Source: Paraphaeosphaeria minitans (taxonomy: Eukaryota > Ascomycota > Dothideomycetes > Pleosporales > Didymosphaeriaceae). Taken from it: a DNA stretch of 64,000 nucleotides. This document shows, piece by piece, positions 42,501-54,510 of this stretch. A program made the translations under genes and the position numbers. Every line of letters begins with the position of its first letter. The stretch's first letter is position 1. The notes beneath the pieces were generated by a model. The model saw only the letters and a list, made by a program, of their open reading frames with translations, did not search any database and was not told the origin of the DNA. The stretch lies in contig WJXW01000011.1 in the NCBI GenBank assembly GCA_015832175.1, positions 496,001-560,000 of the forward strand, in the 5' to 3' direction.

Positions 42501-44687
42501 TCATAGCTCCTCGAGATCTTCATCGCCAAAGTCAAGAGCAGGGAAGTCGCCCACCTCGCACCGCTCAGCACGGAGGAAGACGCCGCAGTTCTTGCCGCAC
42601 TCAAAGTACCGTTTCCCGTTGACTGTGCCGTCGTTCTTCCCCGTGGGCTCGTCGAGTGTGACGCCGACCCAGTAGCCTATGCCTGGGATCTCGGGGACGG
42701 GGCCGGTGTAGGAGACAGTACCCCGTCGAGCGTCAGATTCGGGGAGGATGCGCACGCGGGCGCCGAGAACGATTCCTGTGGAGCTCAAGTCAGTCGTGGT
42801 CGAATGTTTCTCATCTGCAGTTGCGCGAACTCGTACAGCGATCGCAGTGGTCAGTGTCATTGTCGCACAGTGGTTGTCCTCGGAGGTTGAGCAGCCAACA
42901 GTCAGATGGCCTTCAAGGCTGACATATCCGAGGTAGCAACAACAAGCCCATCCAGCTCGCATTCGGAATCCTGCATTGTTTATGCGATAGGACAGGGTTT
43001 TGGTTCCCCTGATCGTCGGGAATAACAAGGACGGAACCACTCTAACTTGCAAAAGCATACTACTCGCTGCGTGGAGATTGTTGTCGTCTGCTTCGTATTC
43101 AGCCCAGCAATATTGGCTACGAAATCTTCAGGCCTGCTCACTCAGCGTCGCCAATGGTGGAGATGTTTGACTCGCACAGCATTCCCGAGTGGCAAGAGGC
43201 CTGACTTTGTTCCCAATACGAAATTGGACTGGGGTTGTAGTCGTCACAGGAGTGTTCAAATGCCGTTGAGACATTGGTTACGGTTGCACTGTTTCCCGGC
43301 TCGCCAAGACGCGATGCAGGTCGCCAGACTGGGCTGCCATCAAGGCGAGCAAAGGCACATGGAGAAGCGAGGTCTTTGCATCCAGTTTTCAAAGGCAGAA
43401 ACCTGCTGGACTATGATTAATGGCTGAGACATGGACGAGCTGTGTCTGCCATGCGGAGTAGCGTCCGAAGTCTCCGCGAACATCTGCAGGTGTCCGTTTC
43501 TGGCGTTCGGATGGCACCACCTTTTGACGTCTTGCGTCCTGCACGAGCATCTCCTGGAATGTCATATCGTGTCGGCTTCTCTTTGCTTTTCCGCTGCGTG
43601 GTTCCACACCGCCACAACCGTACGAGTTCGCGAACGCATGATCAGACAGCAATGTACTTACCCCTCTCTTCAATTTCGCGCTCGGAGGCTCGGATCCTTT
43701 GCTGCTCGATGGTCGGGGCGTTCGGGTCGAAGCGGCCGAGTTTCTGGTTCTTCTTCCAGGCAAGAACGCTGTCTGTCCGGGTCTCATACTCGGCAACCGG
43801 CATTTCGTATTTCGGCACAGCAGACAGATCCGAAAAATCTGTACGTGCTCCCGGCGGACGTGTGTCACCAACCTAAAGATGCACTGTTAGACACGAAGAC
43901 ATGGTGTCAAGCCCTCTGCTCGACTTGATGGTGGATCGAACGCTTTCGTTCAGACGTCCGAATGCAGGGGTCGACGAAGTGGGACCACTCGATTTCGTGG
44001 GGTCCAGAAAAAGCACATAAGAAGAAAGCGTAATACCCAAGGTCTCGTATCAATGATGACGATGGGCGAACTCGTAGTGACGAGCAGCGTCCCCAAGCGT
44101 CACTCGGTATCGAGCGTGGGAGAAGAGATGACAAAGATGGAGAGGGGCTGAGTCGATTGCGGAGCGTGGGGCATCAGCAGCGCGTGCACGCGCAGCAGGC
44201 TGGGGTCCGAAGCCTCGAAAAGCTGGCGCATCAGAAAAAAGCAAGGCTTGCTGAGCGCTGAGATGGATGGCCCAAAGGGTTTCAGATAGGAAGAGCGGTA
44301 GCTGTACTTGAGCAAGGCTTGCTGAGCGCTGAGATGGATGGCCCAAATGGTTTCAGATAGGAAGATGTGGCAGCGCGAGAGAGGACGCATGGGGACGCTA
44401 GTGGTGCGATTCAACGTAGGGGCAGTTGGACTTACGGCGATCTCAGCGTACGGCTGCAGCGGGTAGGCGGCCAGGTGTGCAGTGTCTTCATCGCAGGCAG
44501 AGATGGGGATGGGTTCCTGCGAGGCGACTCGCAGCGTGAGTTGTTGGCATGAGGCGGGGATTCCGGTGATGGGCTCGAGGCGCGTCTTGAGGTGGGCTAT
44601 GGTCCACGAAGGGGATATGCGGCGCTCGGACGAGGAGCTGGCGGAAGAGATTTGCAGGGGAATGTCTGCAGCGGAAGTGAGGGACAT
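42501..44687 (-). CDS. TBCB: Tubulin-folding cofactor B (Alf1/Alp11, CAP-Gly protein)
   Basis: Three exons on the minus strand (44687-44436, 43872-43662, 42775-42501) encode 245 residues, the normal cofactor B length. Cofactor B takes alpha-tubulin from the chaperonin and, with cofactor E, drives folding and dimer assembly in the cytoplasm. The N-terminal ubiquitin-like domain (residues 1-84) has DIPLQISSASSSSERRISPS and WTIAHLKTRLEPITGIP. The linker (85-154) has VGDTRPPGARTDFSDLSAVP and LAWKKNQKLGRFDPNAP. The CAP-Gly domain (155-230) has the signature GKNDGTVNGKRYFECG. The C-terminus is acidic (DFGDEDLEEL), where the family's cofactor-E-binding tail lies. Both introns are long for this genome, 563 and 886 nt; intron 1 carries a 54-bp duplication. 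Splice sites (GTAAGT/TTTAG; GTAAGT/ACAG) and phases fit. Confidence 0.92.
44241..44365. repeat. 54-bp direct repeat in TBCB intron 1
   Basis: Copies at 44241-44294 and 44312-44365, with GCAAGGCTTGCTGAGCGCTG and GGTTTCAGATAGGAAGA. One mismatch; period 71. Confidence 0.9.
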
Positions 44688-44860
44688 TTTGGCGATGAAA
44701 GTCTTGTGCCGGTCAGGTGGAGGCCTTGGTTCCTGGGACGGTAGCACCAGACGCAATGGGCTGGTGTTGGATAGAGTAGCTCCAAGTTGACGGTGCCGAG
44801 TTGTTCCGCGTGGGAAAGAGCGATGGTGGTGCCGAGGAGAGCAGGTGCGGTAGGTGCGAT

Positions 44861-45070
44861 GGACCCGTCTAGGAAAAGCAGGTGCAGTTGACCTGTCTAG
44901 GGAAAGCAGGTGCCGTCGACCCGTCTAGGGAAAGCAGGTGCAGTTGACCCGTCTAGGTCTAGGGAAAGCAGGTGCAGTGGACCCGTCTAGGTCCAGGGAA
45001 AGCAGGTGCAGTGGACCCGTCAAGAAAAGCAGGTGCGGTGGAACCGTCAGTCAGGAAAAGCAGGTGCAGA
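44861..45070. repeat. 28-bp minisatellite, about seven copies
   Basis: The unit contains GACCCGTCTAGG(G/A)AAAGCAGG then TGCAGTT/G. Later copies show short insertions (an extra TCTAGG or TCAG). Confidence 0.85.
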
Positions 45071-45754
45071 CGATGGGCACCAACGCGTGGCTTCACCGGC
45101 GGGCAGTGGAGGCTAACTCAGGCTACTTGCACGGTGCGGTTCGATGCAGAGCGCGGTTCGGTAGGTAGCTGGGCAGTAGGTAATCACCATCTGTGAGCTG
45201 CAGAGAGTGCATACCTACACAATACATATTATTACACAGTAAGCTAGGTACAGTACCCAGAGCCGGGCGTGGGCGGGCAGCACAGCGGGCAGGGGTGCAG
45301 CAGCGAGGACGCTGTGTGTAACGAGTGCCGAAGCAACCCTGCGTTAGGCGAGGCCAAGGCGGTGGTTTGCACCAAGCGGCGCGATGAATTGCACGTCGCG
45401 TCGGTGGGGGAAAAGAGGACGGGCGGGGGGGGGGAGAGGGGGGAAGAGAGAGTGGGACATTGGTTTCGCTCCCCACGCGCTCCAGACGAGAGAAGCGACG
45501 CGACGCTTGTTGACTGCTGCACCGCTCCCGCAAACATCCCACGCCCGCTGGAAACTGCAGTTCGCCGCAGCCGCTGCCGCTGCCGCTGCCGTGCTCGCAC
45601 ACTCGGCCAGCCGTTGCTTTTTCGCTGTTCAAGCTTGGAAGGACGGCAGCAACCTTGAAAGGCGGCAGCAACCTGCAGCAACCTGCACCAACCTGCACCA
45701 ACCTTGAAGGACGGCACCGACTTTGAAGGACCGCAATCAAGGCCGGCACCAATT

Positions 45755-45920
45755 GAAGAACCGCAATCAAAGGAGGGAAGAACCGCAATCAAAGGAGGGA
45801 AGAACCGCAATCAAAGGAGGGAAGAACCGCAATCAAAGGAGGGAAGAACCGCAATCAAAGGAGGGAAGAACCGCAATCAAAGGACATGAAGAACTGCAAT
45901 CAAAGGACATGAAGAACCGC
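45755..45920. repeat. 22-bp minisatellite, seven to eight copies
   Basis: The unit GAAGAACCGCAATCAAAGGA plus GG starts at 45755, 45777, 45799, 45821, 45843, 45865 and 45887. The last copies change to GGACAT. Confidence 0.9.
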
Positions 45921-46066
45921 ACCCGCACCGCACGAGCTTCACCTTCCGCTCGTCAGCCCAGGGCCGGTGATGTTGCGCTCCTCATGACTCTGCTCCCCGC
46001 CGCGGCACAGATGGTCCAGGTCGACCACCACTCGCCAAATCTTGCCGCCGCCGCCGTTCGGCCCGT

Positions 46067-46118
46067 GTGTGGATGTGAGTGTGGATGTGAGTGTGGATGT
46101 GAGTGTGGATGTGGATGT
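46067..46118. repeat. 12-bp repeat, about four copies
   Basis: The unit GTGTGGATGTGA is repeated in tandem and decays to GTGGATGTGGATG at its right end. Confidence 0.8.
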
Positions 46119-46836
46119 ACTATGTAGGTGTGGGTGGATGTTGGCAGCACAACACAGCAGACATCCAACGGTGACATGACAGCGAACGGGCCTCACCGCC
46201 TGTTCCATGCACTGCGTCCTAAAAATGTACGGCTCGCATCCTAGAGGCCTCGTACCCTCGCAGTTGACAGCACCCCCTCGCAGTTGACAGCATCTGCGGC
46301 GTCTTCCCCACACGTCTGCTGCCAGCCAGCCAAACCACCTGCAGCCAAACCACCTGCAGCCTGCAGCCTGACGCCGCCGCCGCCGCCGCCGGTGCGACCG
46401 CCTGTGGCTGCAACGAGACCGTCCGTGGCTGCGACGAGCCACAGGGCGTACGAGACGCACTGTCGGGACGTCGCAGCCTCAGACCGGGGCTCCGGAAGAG
46501 TCGCCGCGCATAGATGGAGTCTACTAGATGGATGGTCTACACTCTACAGCAATAATAATGCAACTGACACAACACACGGTCAAGGCTCTCCACCAACAGC
46601 CCGCCTCAAGCCTTTTATTCAAGAACACTGTCCCCGTGCGCCCGCAACCCCGGCCTACCTACTGTGGTTCGGTCCTTCTATCTAGCACCCGGTATCTAGC
46701 GCTCCCTCCAAACTGCCCTCAAACCTCGTCCACAAAAGTCAGCGGTTCGGGCGTGAATCAGGCCTCTATACACCGCTTTATGCGCATCATCGTGAAGCTC
46801 CGCCCGCCCCTGTCTGTGATGCACTCTGCCCAACCG

Positions 46837-47035
46837 CATGTCTCCGCTTGACGAACCCGGCGTAGACGACGACTCCACGCTTTCTCCGCCCGACCAACCC
46901 GGCGTAGACAACAAGTCCGCTCGACCAACCCGTCGCAGACAACGACTCCACGCTGTCTCCGCTTGACCAGGCCGGTGTAGACGACGACGACTCAACGCTA
47001 TCTCCGCTCCACCAGCCCGGCGTAGATGCCTCAAC
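46837..47035. repeat. 42-bp minisatellite that reads as a 14-residue peptide repeat
   Basis: Five units each contain TCTCCGCTTGACCAACCCGG and GTAGACGACGACTCCACGCT variants. On the plus strand they read SPLDEPGVDDDSTL from an ATG at 46839. Unit lengths of 42, 39 and 45 keep frame, but a shortened second unit breaks it. No surrounding gene is recognised. Confidence 0.75.
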
Positions 47036-48857
47036 GCATTCAAGTCATATCGTCAAGCTCATCCGCCGACGACGACGACGTGGCCAGGGTTGGAGGACAG
47101 CGCACCAGCACCAGCACCAGCACCGCCGCACCCTACGTCGAGGCTAGGGTTGTCCAGCCAGCCTGCCTGCAGGCGCCATGCCATCCAACATGCAAGCTAG
47201 ACGTCACGGCCACCTGCTCGGCATTTCACCGCTTTTCACCGCCCTTCGCATGCTATGATGCTTGGGTCTTGGAGAGAGAGGCTCGAGGGCCAGGTTGTGG
47301 GAGTCGGCAGGCTAGCAACCTACACAGTATAGGACGATAAATGGAGACGCGGGACTGCTAAGCATTTGGGCGTGAACACATCACCAACTGCACCGCCATA
47401 ATGAAGTCAGCGTTCCCGAGACTTTTCTCGGTAGCGACTCATTTGGCGTCTGATGGACTAACCGTAGGGCAGGGCGAAGTATGTGCAGATCTTGTTCGCC
47501 GCGCTACGCCAGGTCATCGCGCTTCCTGCAGCAGAACCCGGCCCCTTGCCAGCAAGCCTACAGATCCCTGAAGCCGTTCACCGCCCCTGATTTGCTGCAT
47601 CGCCTTGGTATCGTACGTGACTTTGAGGCTTCGAGCGCACTGGTGTAAACGGCGATTCAAGTGCAGCACCGTGTCTTGCTGCAGCCCTGTTCTGCACCCC
47701 GTTGCGGCCTGACAGAGAGGGCGTCGAATCAGCCCGAGACGTGCGACCAAGTGGAAAAGAAGCCGCCAGGGAAAGATGCGAGCCGCTCATCCAGACGATG
47801 CTGCTGCAAAGTGGGGGACACGTCATCGGCCTGTTCTGCTAGCAGCGGCAGCCGTCTGCTTTTTGTTGCTACCAACGTCAGCGGTTTTTTTTTCTTCCTC
47901 ATCTTTCTTTTTAGCAACTCGCTCCTTAGGGCGCCTCCTGATCAGCTGTCCTGCCTCGACAGGGTCCGTGGGTTGGTCTATCGTATCCCGGCATCCAGCA
48001 GTGGCGCCGCCAGCACAGAGCTAGCCAGCGTCAAGCACAACAAGTAGTCAGTGTCAAGTTGGAGACGCCAAAGCCAGCATACCCCAGATCCCTACCTGCG
48101 GACCGACGACACCACCAGGGCTTGTCCGTCCAAGAGTGCATGTCTTTGCCCTTGTCCTTGTCCTTGCCGTCGCACGCCCGCACGCCCGCACACACGCACA
48201 CACGCACGCACACCGGCTCTAACTCCCTCTGTTGAACTACCCGTGCCCTCAAGTACCTCAGTCCCAGTTGTTCGCTCGCCAGACCGCATCCGTTGCTCTC
48301 CAACGCTACCCTCTTCTTCCCTTTTGCGCGCAATTAGTGGCTGAGCTCGTCTGCCATTATAGACCCATTCGCTGGCCCCGTTTCACGCCCCTGCACTCTG
48401 CACACTGCTATTTTCTTAATAGCTCCGAGGACGACCATTCAGATCCTGCATCGACCCTTTCCACTCCCAACTGGCTACCTTGACCTACATCGGAACATTG
48501 GACGCTACTCAAACAGCCGACCACCTCCCTTCTACCCTACCCCCCAAACGCCTGCATTGCTTCTCTTGCACTGCAGCTCTTTCCTATTCTCGCCTAGGAA
48601 TCATCACCTGCCGCAACTCCCGCCAGCTCGTACCCACCCGTCTACTCTGCACCTTGCTTGTGTCTCTACCTGACTGGCGCGCTCAACGCCGCACCTCGCG
48701 TCGCGCTGCTCCTTCGCCTCCCCGTTGTCCGTCAGGCTCCCAACTCACCAAACCTGTACCCTACGGCATCAGGGCTATTTGGTCGACTCGGTCACCACGT
48801 CAACGCCCCAGTTGATATCACCACCGCTGCTACGACGCACTTTCCCAACTTCCTCAG

Positions 48858-48968
48858 CAGCTTGCCGTCGTTACCCTATCAACGTCGTCAACAGCTTGCT
48901 GTCGTTATCCTATCAACGTCTTCAAACAGCTTGCTGTCGTACCCTATCAATCGAATCAACAGCTTGGC
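48858..48968. repeat. 34-bp minisatellite, three copies plus a partial
   Basis: CAGCTTGCYGTCGTTAYCCT followed by ATCAACGTC starts at 48858, 48892, 48927 and 48960. Spacing is 33-35. Confidence 0.85.
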
Positions 48969-49039
48969 GTAGGTAGACGAACACAGGAGCTCTCACGTCG
49001 ACTTATGGGCTGGTGTGAAACCGGTCCTTCCTGCCCATC

Positions 49040-50608
49040 GTGGATATCAATCTACTCATCGAGCCGCGGGGCTCTGAATCCCCAGCGAGCAAGAAGAGTT
49101 CCACCTCGGTAGGGTCTTCATCCACCGGTGGAGCGAGAACATACGCACCAATCACAGCCCCTCCACCATATAGTCACACTCCGGCATATGCAAATGCTCC
49201 GCCCGCTCATGCTCCAGCGCCAGCTTATGTAACCTCTTCGCCACAGTACGGCGCGACACCAGCCTACTCACCCCAAGGGCCTACGTCTGTGACCTCAATG
49301 CAAGGCGGACCGGTACTTCCTGCCATCTCGGAGCTGCATCGACAACAGGAACCAGGACCACCACCACCGCCACAATTCCGACCTCTTTACTCCGGAGCTG
49401 CCGTTACCGTCACCTCAACAGGCTCAAATGGATCTCCTCCGTCGCATATACTCAAGCGAGCAACCTCCCAAACGCCACTCCCAGAGGAAAGTCCAGCAAA
49501 GAAGCAATCCAAGTGGACGCCGGAAGAAGACAACCTTACCATCGAATTGCGAGGACAGGGCATGAAATGGGACGACATCGCGAAGCGCCTCCCCGGAAGA
49601 AGCTCCATTTCGTGCCGGTTACGCTACCAGAATTACCTAGAAAAACGTGCGGTATGGGACGAGGAGAAGAAGAACAAACTGGCGCGACTCTACGCTCGGT
49701 ATGTACCACGTGCCTTCCTGCACTCGCGGCTTCCCACCCTTTGGTTCATCGTTCCGTCCTGAGCATTTGGTGCCGACCCTTCCTTGCGGCTCACGTTATC
49801 CATTGACTGAGTCTGCACGTTTTCCATTGACTGACTCTGCCGTAGATTCAAGGACCAGATGTGGCAGAAGGTGGCTACAGAAATGGGTATTCCTTGGCGG
49901 TCTGCTGAGTCGATGCACTGGCAGCTGGGAGAGCAAGAGATGAGCGCACGCGCGAACGCACCCGTCTTCCAACTGCATCCTTCGGCTACGAATACGGGTC
50001 TCAAGTCACCCCCTACCGCGTCCGTACCCGTTTCCATTCCTGGACAACCACCGCCTCTACCCGTCATCCAAAATCAAATGCCACCTTCGCATGGCTTCAC
50101 GGCTACAAACGCACCCCAGCCGATGCAATACGCTCAGCCACCACCACCGCCGCCCCCGCAACAGCAGCAGCAATATCAGCAACCACCACCGCTGCCGCAA
50201 GCAGCCACGCATCCTTCCCACCGCCGCTCCGACAGCAACTCTAGCCAAGGTTTCAGCCGAAGACGCGCCAGAAACAGTGTGCCTCCTCAACTCGGACCGA
50301 CTATGCCACCTTTCAATCCCCAATCCGAAACTGATCTTGTCAGTGGAGCCAGAACCGCGCCAGTGCCCGACACTACCGCGAGGGAAGACGAAGGGCCGTT
50401 GGGCGAGCGGTTCGGCAAGAGGAAACGCGATGACGAGTGTGCACAGGGCCTACGGGCTGACGGAGATGCGTGTAGTCAAGGCGGAAGGAGTCCCGACCGA
50501 GTCTCTCTGCGGAGCGGCACCGGCAGCGTCAAGAGCTTGAAGCGGAGTGTGGGAGACGCGGACGACGCAGAACAGGCACGGCTTGGGCCACCGGCTCCTG
50601 CAGCCTGA
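49040..50608 (+). CDS. Myb/SANT DNA-binding protein, two Myb-like repeats
   Basis: Exons 49040-49698 and 49846-50608 (147-nt intron, GTATGT...CGTAG) give about 473 residues. It is a putative nuclear DNA-binding regulator. Myb-like repeat 1 lies at about residues 157-203 (SKWTPEEDNLTIELRGQGMK, WDDIAKRLPGRSSISCRLRY) and repeat 2 at about 205-255 (VWDEEKKNKLARLYARFKDQ, MWQKVATEMGIPWRSAESMH). The exon join recreates LYARFKDQMWQ. Flanks are Pro/Ser/Gln-rich and disordered; a C-terminal GKRKRDDE could serve in nuclear import. The start is odd: the natural N-terminus (DINLLIEPRGSESPA) begins with GTG at 49040. An in-frame TGA at 49016 and no AG acceptor in between exclude an upstream exon. The first in-frame ATG is 49298 (MQGGPVLPAISE), which would shorten the protein by 86 residues but keep both Myb repeats. 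Target genes unknown. Confidence 0.8.
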
Positions 50609-53600
50609 CGCCAATCTCCATGCTATACCCGCCTCGTCAAGGTATAGCATGACGGGACCGACGGTGCGTCGGCGAGGCGTTGAAGGAGCATGAGGGCTTA
50701 TTAGAACTTTGCGGGCTGGGACCGTAAGACAGTGCAAACTTAATGTGGAATTCTGGTGTATACGGACGGTTGGGTGGGGAGCAGTAACAGCACGACACGC
50801 ACACACGGTACACGGTTAGGTCGGGACACATCACGGTTGCATAATGGCCTGGGATTTAAGACATGGTGGGCGAACTTCAAGCGTTTACTCATCGCAGCAT
50901 ATCGAGCGGGCAAGCTATGATCGTTGGCATTTAGCGTGGGCGGCGTGTGTTTTCCAACTTTTCTCATTCCTCGTTTATCTCTTTGGTTCTCAGCCTGTCT
51001 TACAACATCATAGCGTGTGCTTTTTTTTTTCTCCTTCACTCATTGTTTTGGATAGATACACCTCATCGGCGGTAGCGCTCACGATTGTGCTCGTGCATTT
51101 ACAGCGGTCTCTCTTCGGTTCTCTTCATTCACGATACATTTACCTTTGAGCGTTGTCTTGTACTTCCAGCATCATTACTCGAGCGGTGGGCAGCGTCCCG
51201 AGCTAGCATCTTCGCATCACACACGCATCACGGTCTACCTGCTCTTCTTTGAGATGTGTCAACGCGCGCAATCGCTACGTACAGCAAACCATGTCGCGTT
51301 TCTGCGTCCATATGATGTACCCAGCGACCGATATGCTCCGCTCCGCTCCGCCTCAACAGCACACTTTGCCACTTCCTCGCCGCACTCGGTGGAAGGGCAG
51401 GGTGTGCGCGCGAGCTCGCCATGGCGGTGAGGCGCTCTCGTCCGCGGATGACGTATCCCGCGAGAAGGCGTCACCTCCTCCGGACATGCGGTCAGTTACG
51501 TGGCAACCCACGTCCAGTGCGCTGTCACCGTCCGCACACATCATGCATCTCTCCCCTCCCACACGCACACACTCTCTCGTTCTGTTGAGGAGCCCAACGC
51601 GAACGTGCATGGAGGGCTTAGGTTTGCTTCACTTTTTCGGCTGCACGGCGCGCGCGCGACTCGAGGGTCGAGGCTGCGGGTAAGGCTGCGAATCACCTCC
51701 GGAGGGGGAGGGGGAGTGAATTGGGTTGACGCGTGCCAGGGTTAGCGACTCCATGTAGGTACAAACCTTGCCTCGAGCCTGCTTGCGTGGTGCCGAGACT
51801 GCCCCAAACTCATCTGCCACCGGTAGCCTTGACATACGACGTCAGTCAATCAGTCATCGATTTCAGAAATTCCACTTGCACGTGCGGCGAGGGGTTAGAG
51901 TGGACCGGGGCGTATAGTAGGTTTTGCCATGCATGGGAAGAGTCGTATGGGCGCCCTTGCGAGATGGGATTACGGGGCATGGGCTGGGTGTTCTCGAAGG
52001 GTGGGAGAACGTTGAAGATGGCGGTTCCCTGTGGCAGATGAAACATACAGGGCATGGGTGTCGCACCCCTGGCCAGTGGTGCCAGGCGTTGGATTGGCGA
52101 CCGCCCTCGACGTCCATGCTGAGACCAACGAAGAATGAATCCCGCACGACCAAGAAAGAAAAGAAGGAATCCCGCACGACCAGGAAAGAAACGAAGAAGG
52201 CATCGCGATCAGGCCCAGCCATATCCACCGCAGCACCTTGGCGCCGTCGCCACTCGTTTCGAACGCTCCACCTACGGATTGGCACCATGGCGCCCGCATG
52301 ATTACTGCTGGTAGAAATCGAGCTGAGGCATGGAGGGACCGTGGTCATGGCCGTTGTCAGTGAGACGCGCCCGCCAGCATCATGGAAGCGCCATGGAAGG
52401 CCCACGGAACGACTTTGCTCCCTGGCCGAAAGGAGGGGGGTCCTCGGGCGGATAGATCAACATGATGCAACGGCGCGGGTGCAGCACGCGACGATCCACC
52501 AGCGTCACCCAAGCAAGCGTGGTGCCTGCGACATCCATCCATTTCGACTCGAGCCGCCGTTCTCCCTGACGAACATGTTCAAACAGATTCCGCGAGTCGA
52601 CGACGCAACACGACTCAGCGCGACACGCTTTCAACAGGGACAAGGGACACGGACAGCCTCGAGAAACATGTCGCGCAGACGGCCACGAAGAAAAAAAAAG
52701 ACGCCCATTTCCCGCCTGGCGTGTTTGGCGAGTGCTTCAGGCCGTCCGTCAGCGGTGGATCCGCGGTTCACCACCTGTTCCGTGACGTGCCTGGTGTCGT
52801 ATCTCCACCCGGCATCCTGGCGTGCACCAGCGACGTCGCGGTCGCACGCCCGTACATCGAGTGTAAGCCTCGGCGGCTTCACACCAGGATGCACTGTCTG
52901 GAGTCCCGTCCCGTCTCATCTGCCCTGCTTTGCTCTGCTCTGCTCGACCGGCTCGGCGTCCAGCACCTAGCAGAGAACAGACACGAACCAAAACGAACCG
53001 CTCCCCCCGTTCGTCACACGCTTGAAACCCCAGGCGTCGTCAAGCACAGGGCGCGTCATGTTTGTGTTGTCTGTAAATATGCGCATCCACGGAACCCACT
53101 AAATAGTCTAGCTAGCGACATCGTTCACGCAGGCCGCACGCGCGCCGCGAGCTCAAGCTTCATCGCCGCGGCATGAGAAACGTGGGCTTGTTGAGTTCGC
53201 CGTAAGCATATTGGGCTAAGATGACGATCCGGGCCGTGGCATGGAGCGTAGCTTGCCAGCAATGATCCGTAGAGCTTGCCAGCGATAATCCGTAGGGCTA
53301 ATTCATTGCGGTCACAAGCTTGGATTTTGGCGTGGGCGCTGATGCACGACGTAGCTATAGACCCCAAGCCATCCCCGATCAGATGACTTAAGCGGAGAAG
53401 ACGACATTTGCTCAGTGCTGATTGCGAGTCATTATAGCGTCGGAAGTAGGGCCGAAGACGGCAATCCAGAGGGACGTCGATCGCGGCGATGCCCTCATTC
53501 CGGTTCATGACTGAGGAGCGATTGACTGTGCATCGAGCCAAGGGGAATTCGCGCTTTGAAAGGTTGGCGCCCCTCTGACTCATATGGCAGTGTTCTATGG

Positions 53601-53830
53601 TGGATTCAGCCTGCTTCGGACGCATGTTGAGCAGAGGCGTATTGCACGTAAGGCTGATGAATTTCCGATGTTCAGGGAGTGCGTTGCAATAACCAAAAGT
53701 AGACCTCTTTTTTCGTCACTCGTATGTTTGCAAGATAAGATGCTAATGATTCTGTATTGATTGACGATGAATTCTATTGTGCGATATGTCAACTCTGATC
53801 GGCTGGATTTTAGCGCGATATTCTTGCTTA
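50609..53830. other. Intergenic, GC-rich, no recognised gene
   Basis: Many overlapping ORFs on both strands but none with domains or a consistent codon bias. It contains a 30-bp direct repeat at 52137-52196 (unit GAATCCCGCACGACCARGAA plus AGAAA(A/C)GAAG). GC content stays high up to about 53.6 kb and then falls abruptly into the second AT-rich island. Confidence 0.45.
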
Positions 53831-54510
53831 GTCACCAACTGTTGAACATGAGGGCCTGTTCGGTCGCTGTGATCTCAATCTGTGATCTGGGCGTGTTCTC
53901 CGCCGTTCTAACTATAGCGCTAGCGTAGAATTTTTACTTAGTGCAGCTATACAAAGTCTTCTAACGCCCTACTACAATATAGCTAGATTTTAAGGGCACA
54001 TTTAGTTACTATAATTTTACTTCTTATTAATTTTACTATATATGGCAGGTAGTAAAAGCGTACTAGCCTATAACATAAGAATAAGTAAGAAATAGGTCTA
54101 GACCTATTTATAAAATAAGATTATAATCTTAGGCTTAAATAGGTATAAAGGTAAATTTTTATAGCACTAGTAAAAGTTATTTTAATTAGGGCACTTTTAG
54201 TAGATTACCCCTATTTATAAAACGTTAAAATTATACTTAAAGAGAACATAACCCTAATTTTATTATACACTTACTATATATAGGAAGTGAGATAAAATTA
54301 AGGAGCAAGATTTCGACGACTAAATAGGCCCTAAGGTAGACTAGGTCACTTAGATTAGATCTTAGATCTAAATAATTTAAGTAGTAAACACGTAAGGCGC
54401 TAGTCTACGCTATTTTATTTTCATTTATAGGTTACTTTTACGCGAGGTTCTTCTAGATAGTAATTAGCTACCTCTTAACTTATTCTATTTATATTTTTAT
54501 AACTATTATT

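Larger units (their letters stand above)
44688..49039. other. 4.3-kb intergenic interval packed with minisatellites
   Basis: Between the divergently arranged TBCB and Myb genes. It contains arrays of 28 bp (44861-45070), 22 bp (45755-45920), 12 bp (46067-46118), 42 bp (46837-47035) and 34 bp (48858-48968), plus ACGC-type simple repeats near 48170-48220. The last kilobase is CT-rich, likely the promoter and 5' UTR of the Myb gene. I find no gene with recognisable domains. Confidence 0.5.

Noticed and set aside
45755..45920. Regular 22-bp repeats considered as a CRISPR array
   Set aside because: The units are directly tandem without unique spacers and the genome is fungal; this is a minisatellite.
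52341..52970. 209-codon plus-strand ORF
   Set aside because: Arg/Ser-rich composition, opposing ORFs of similar size, no domain. Likely chance in GC-rich DNA.
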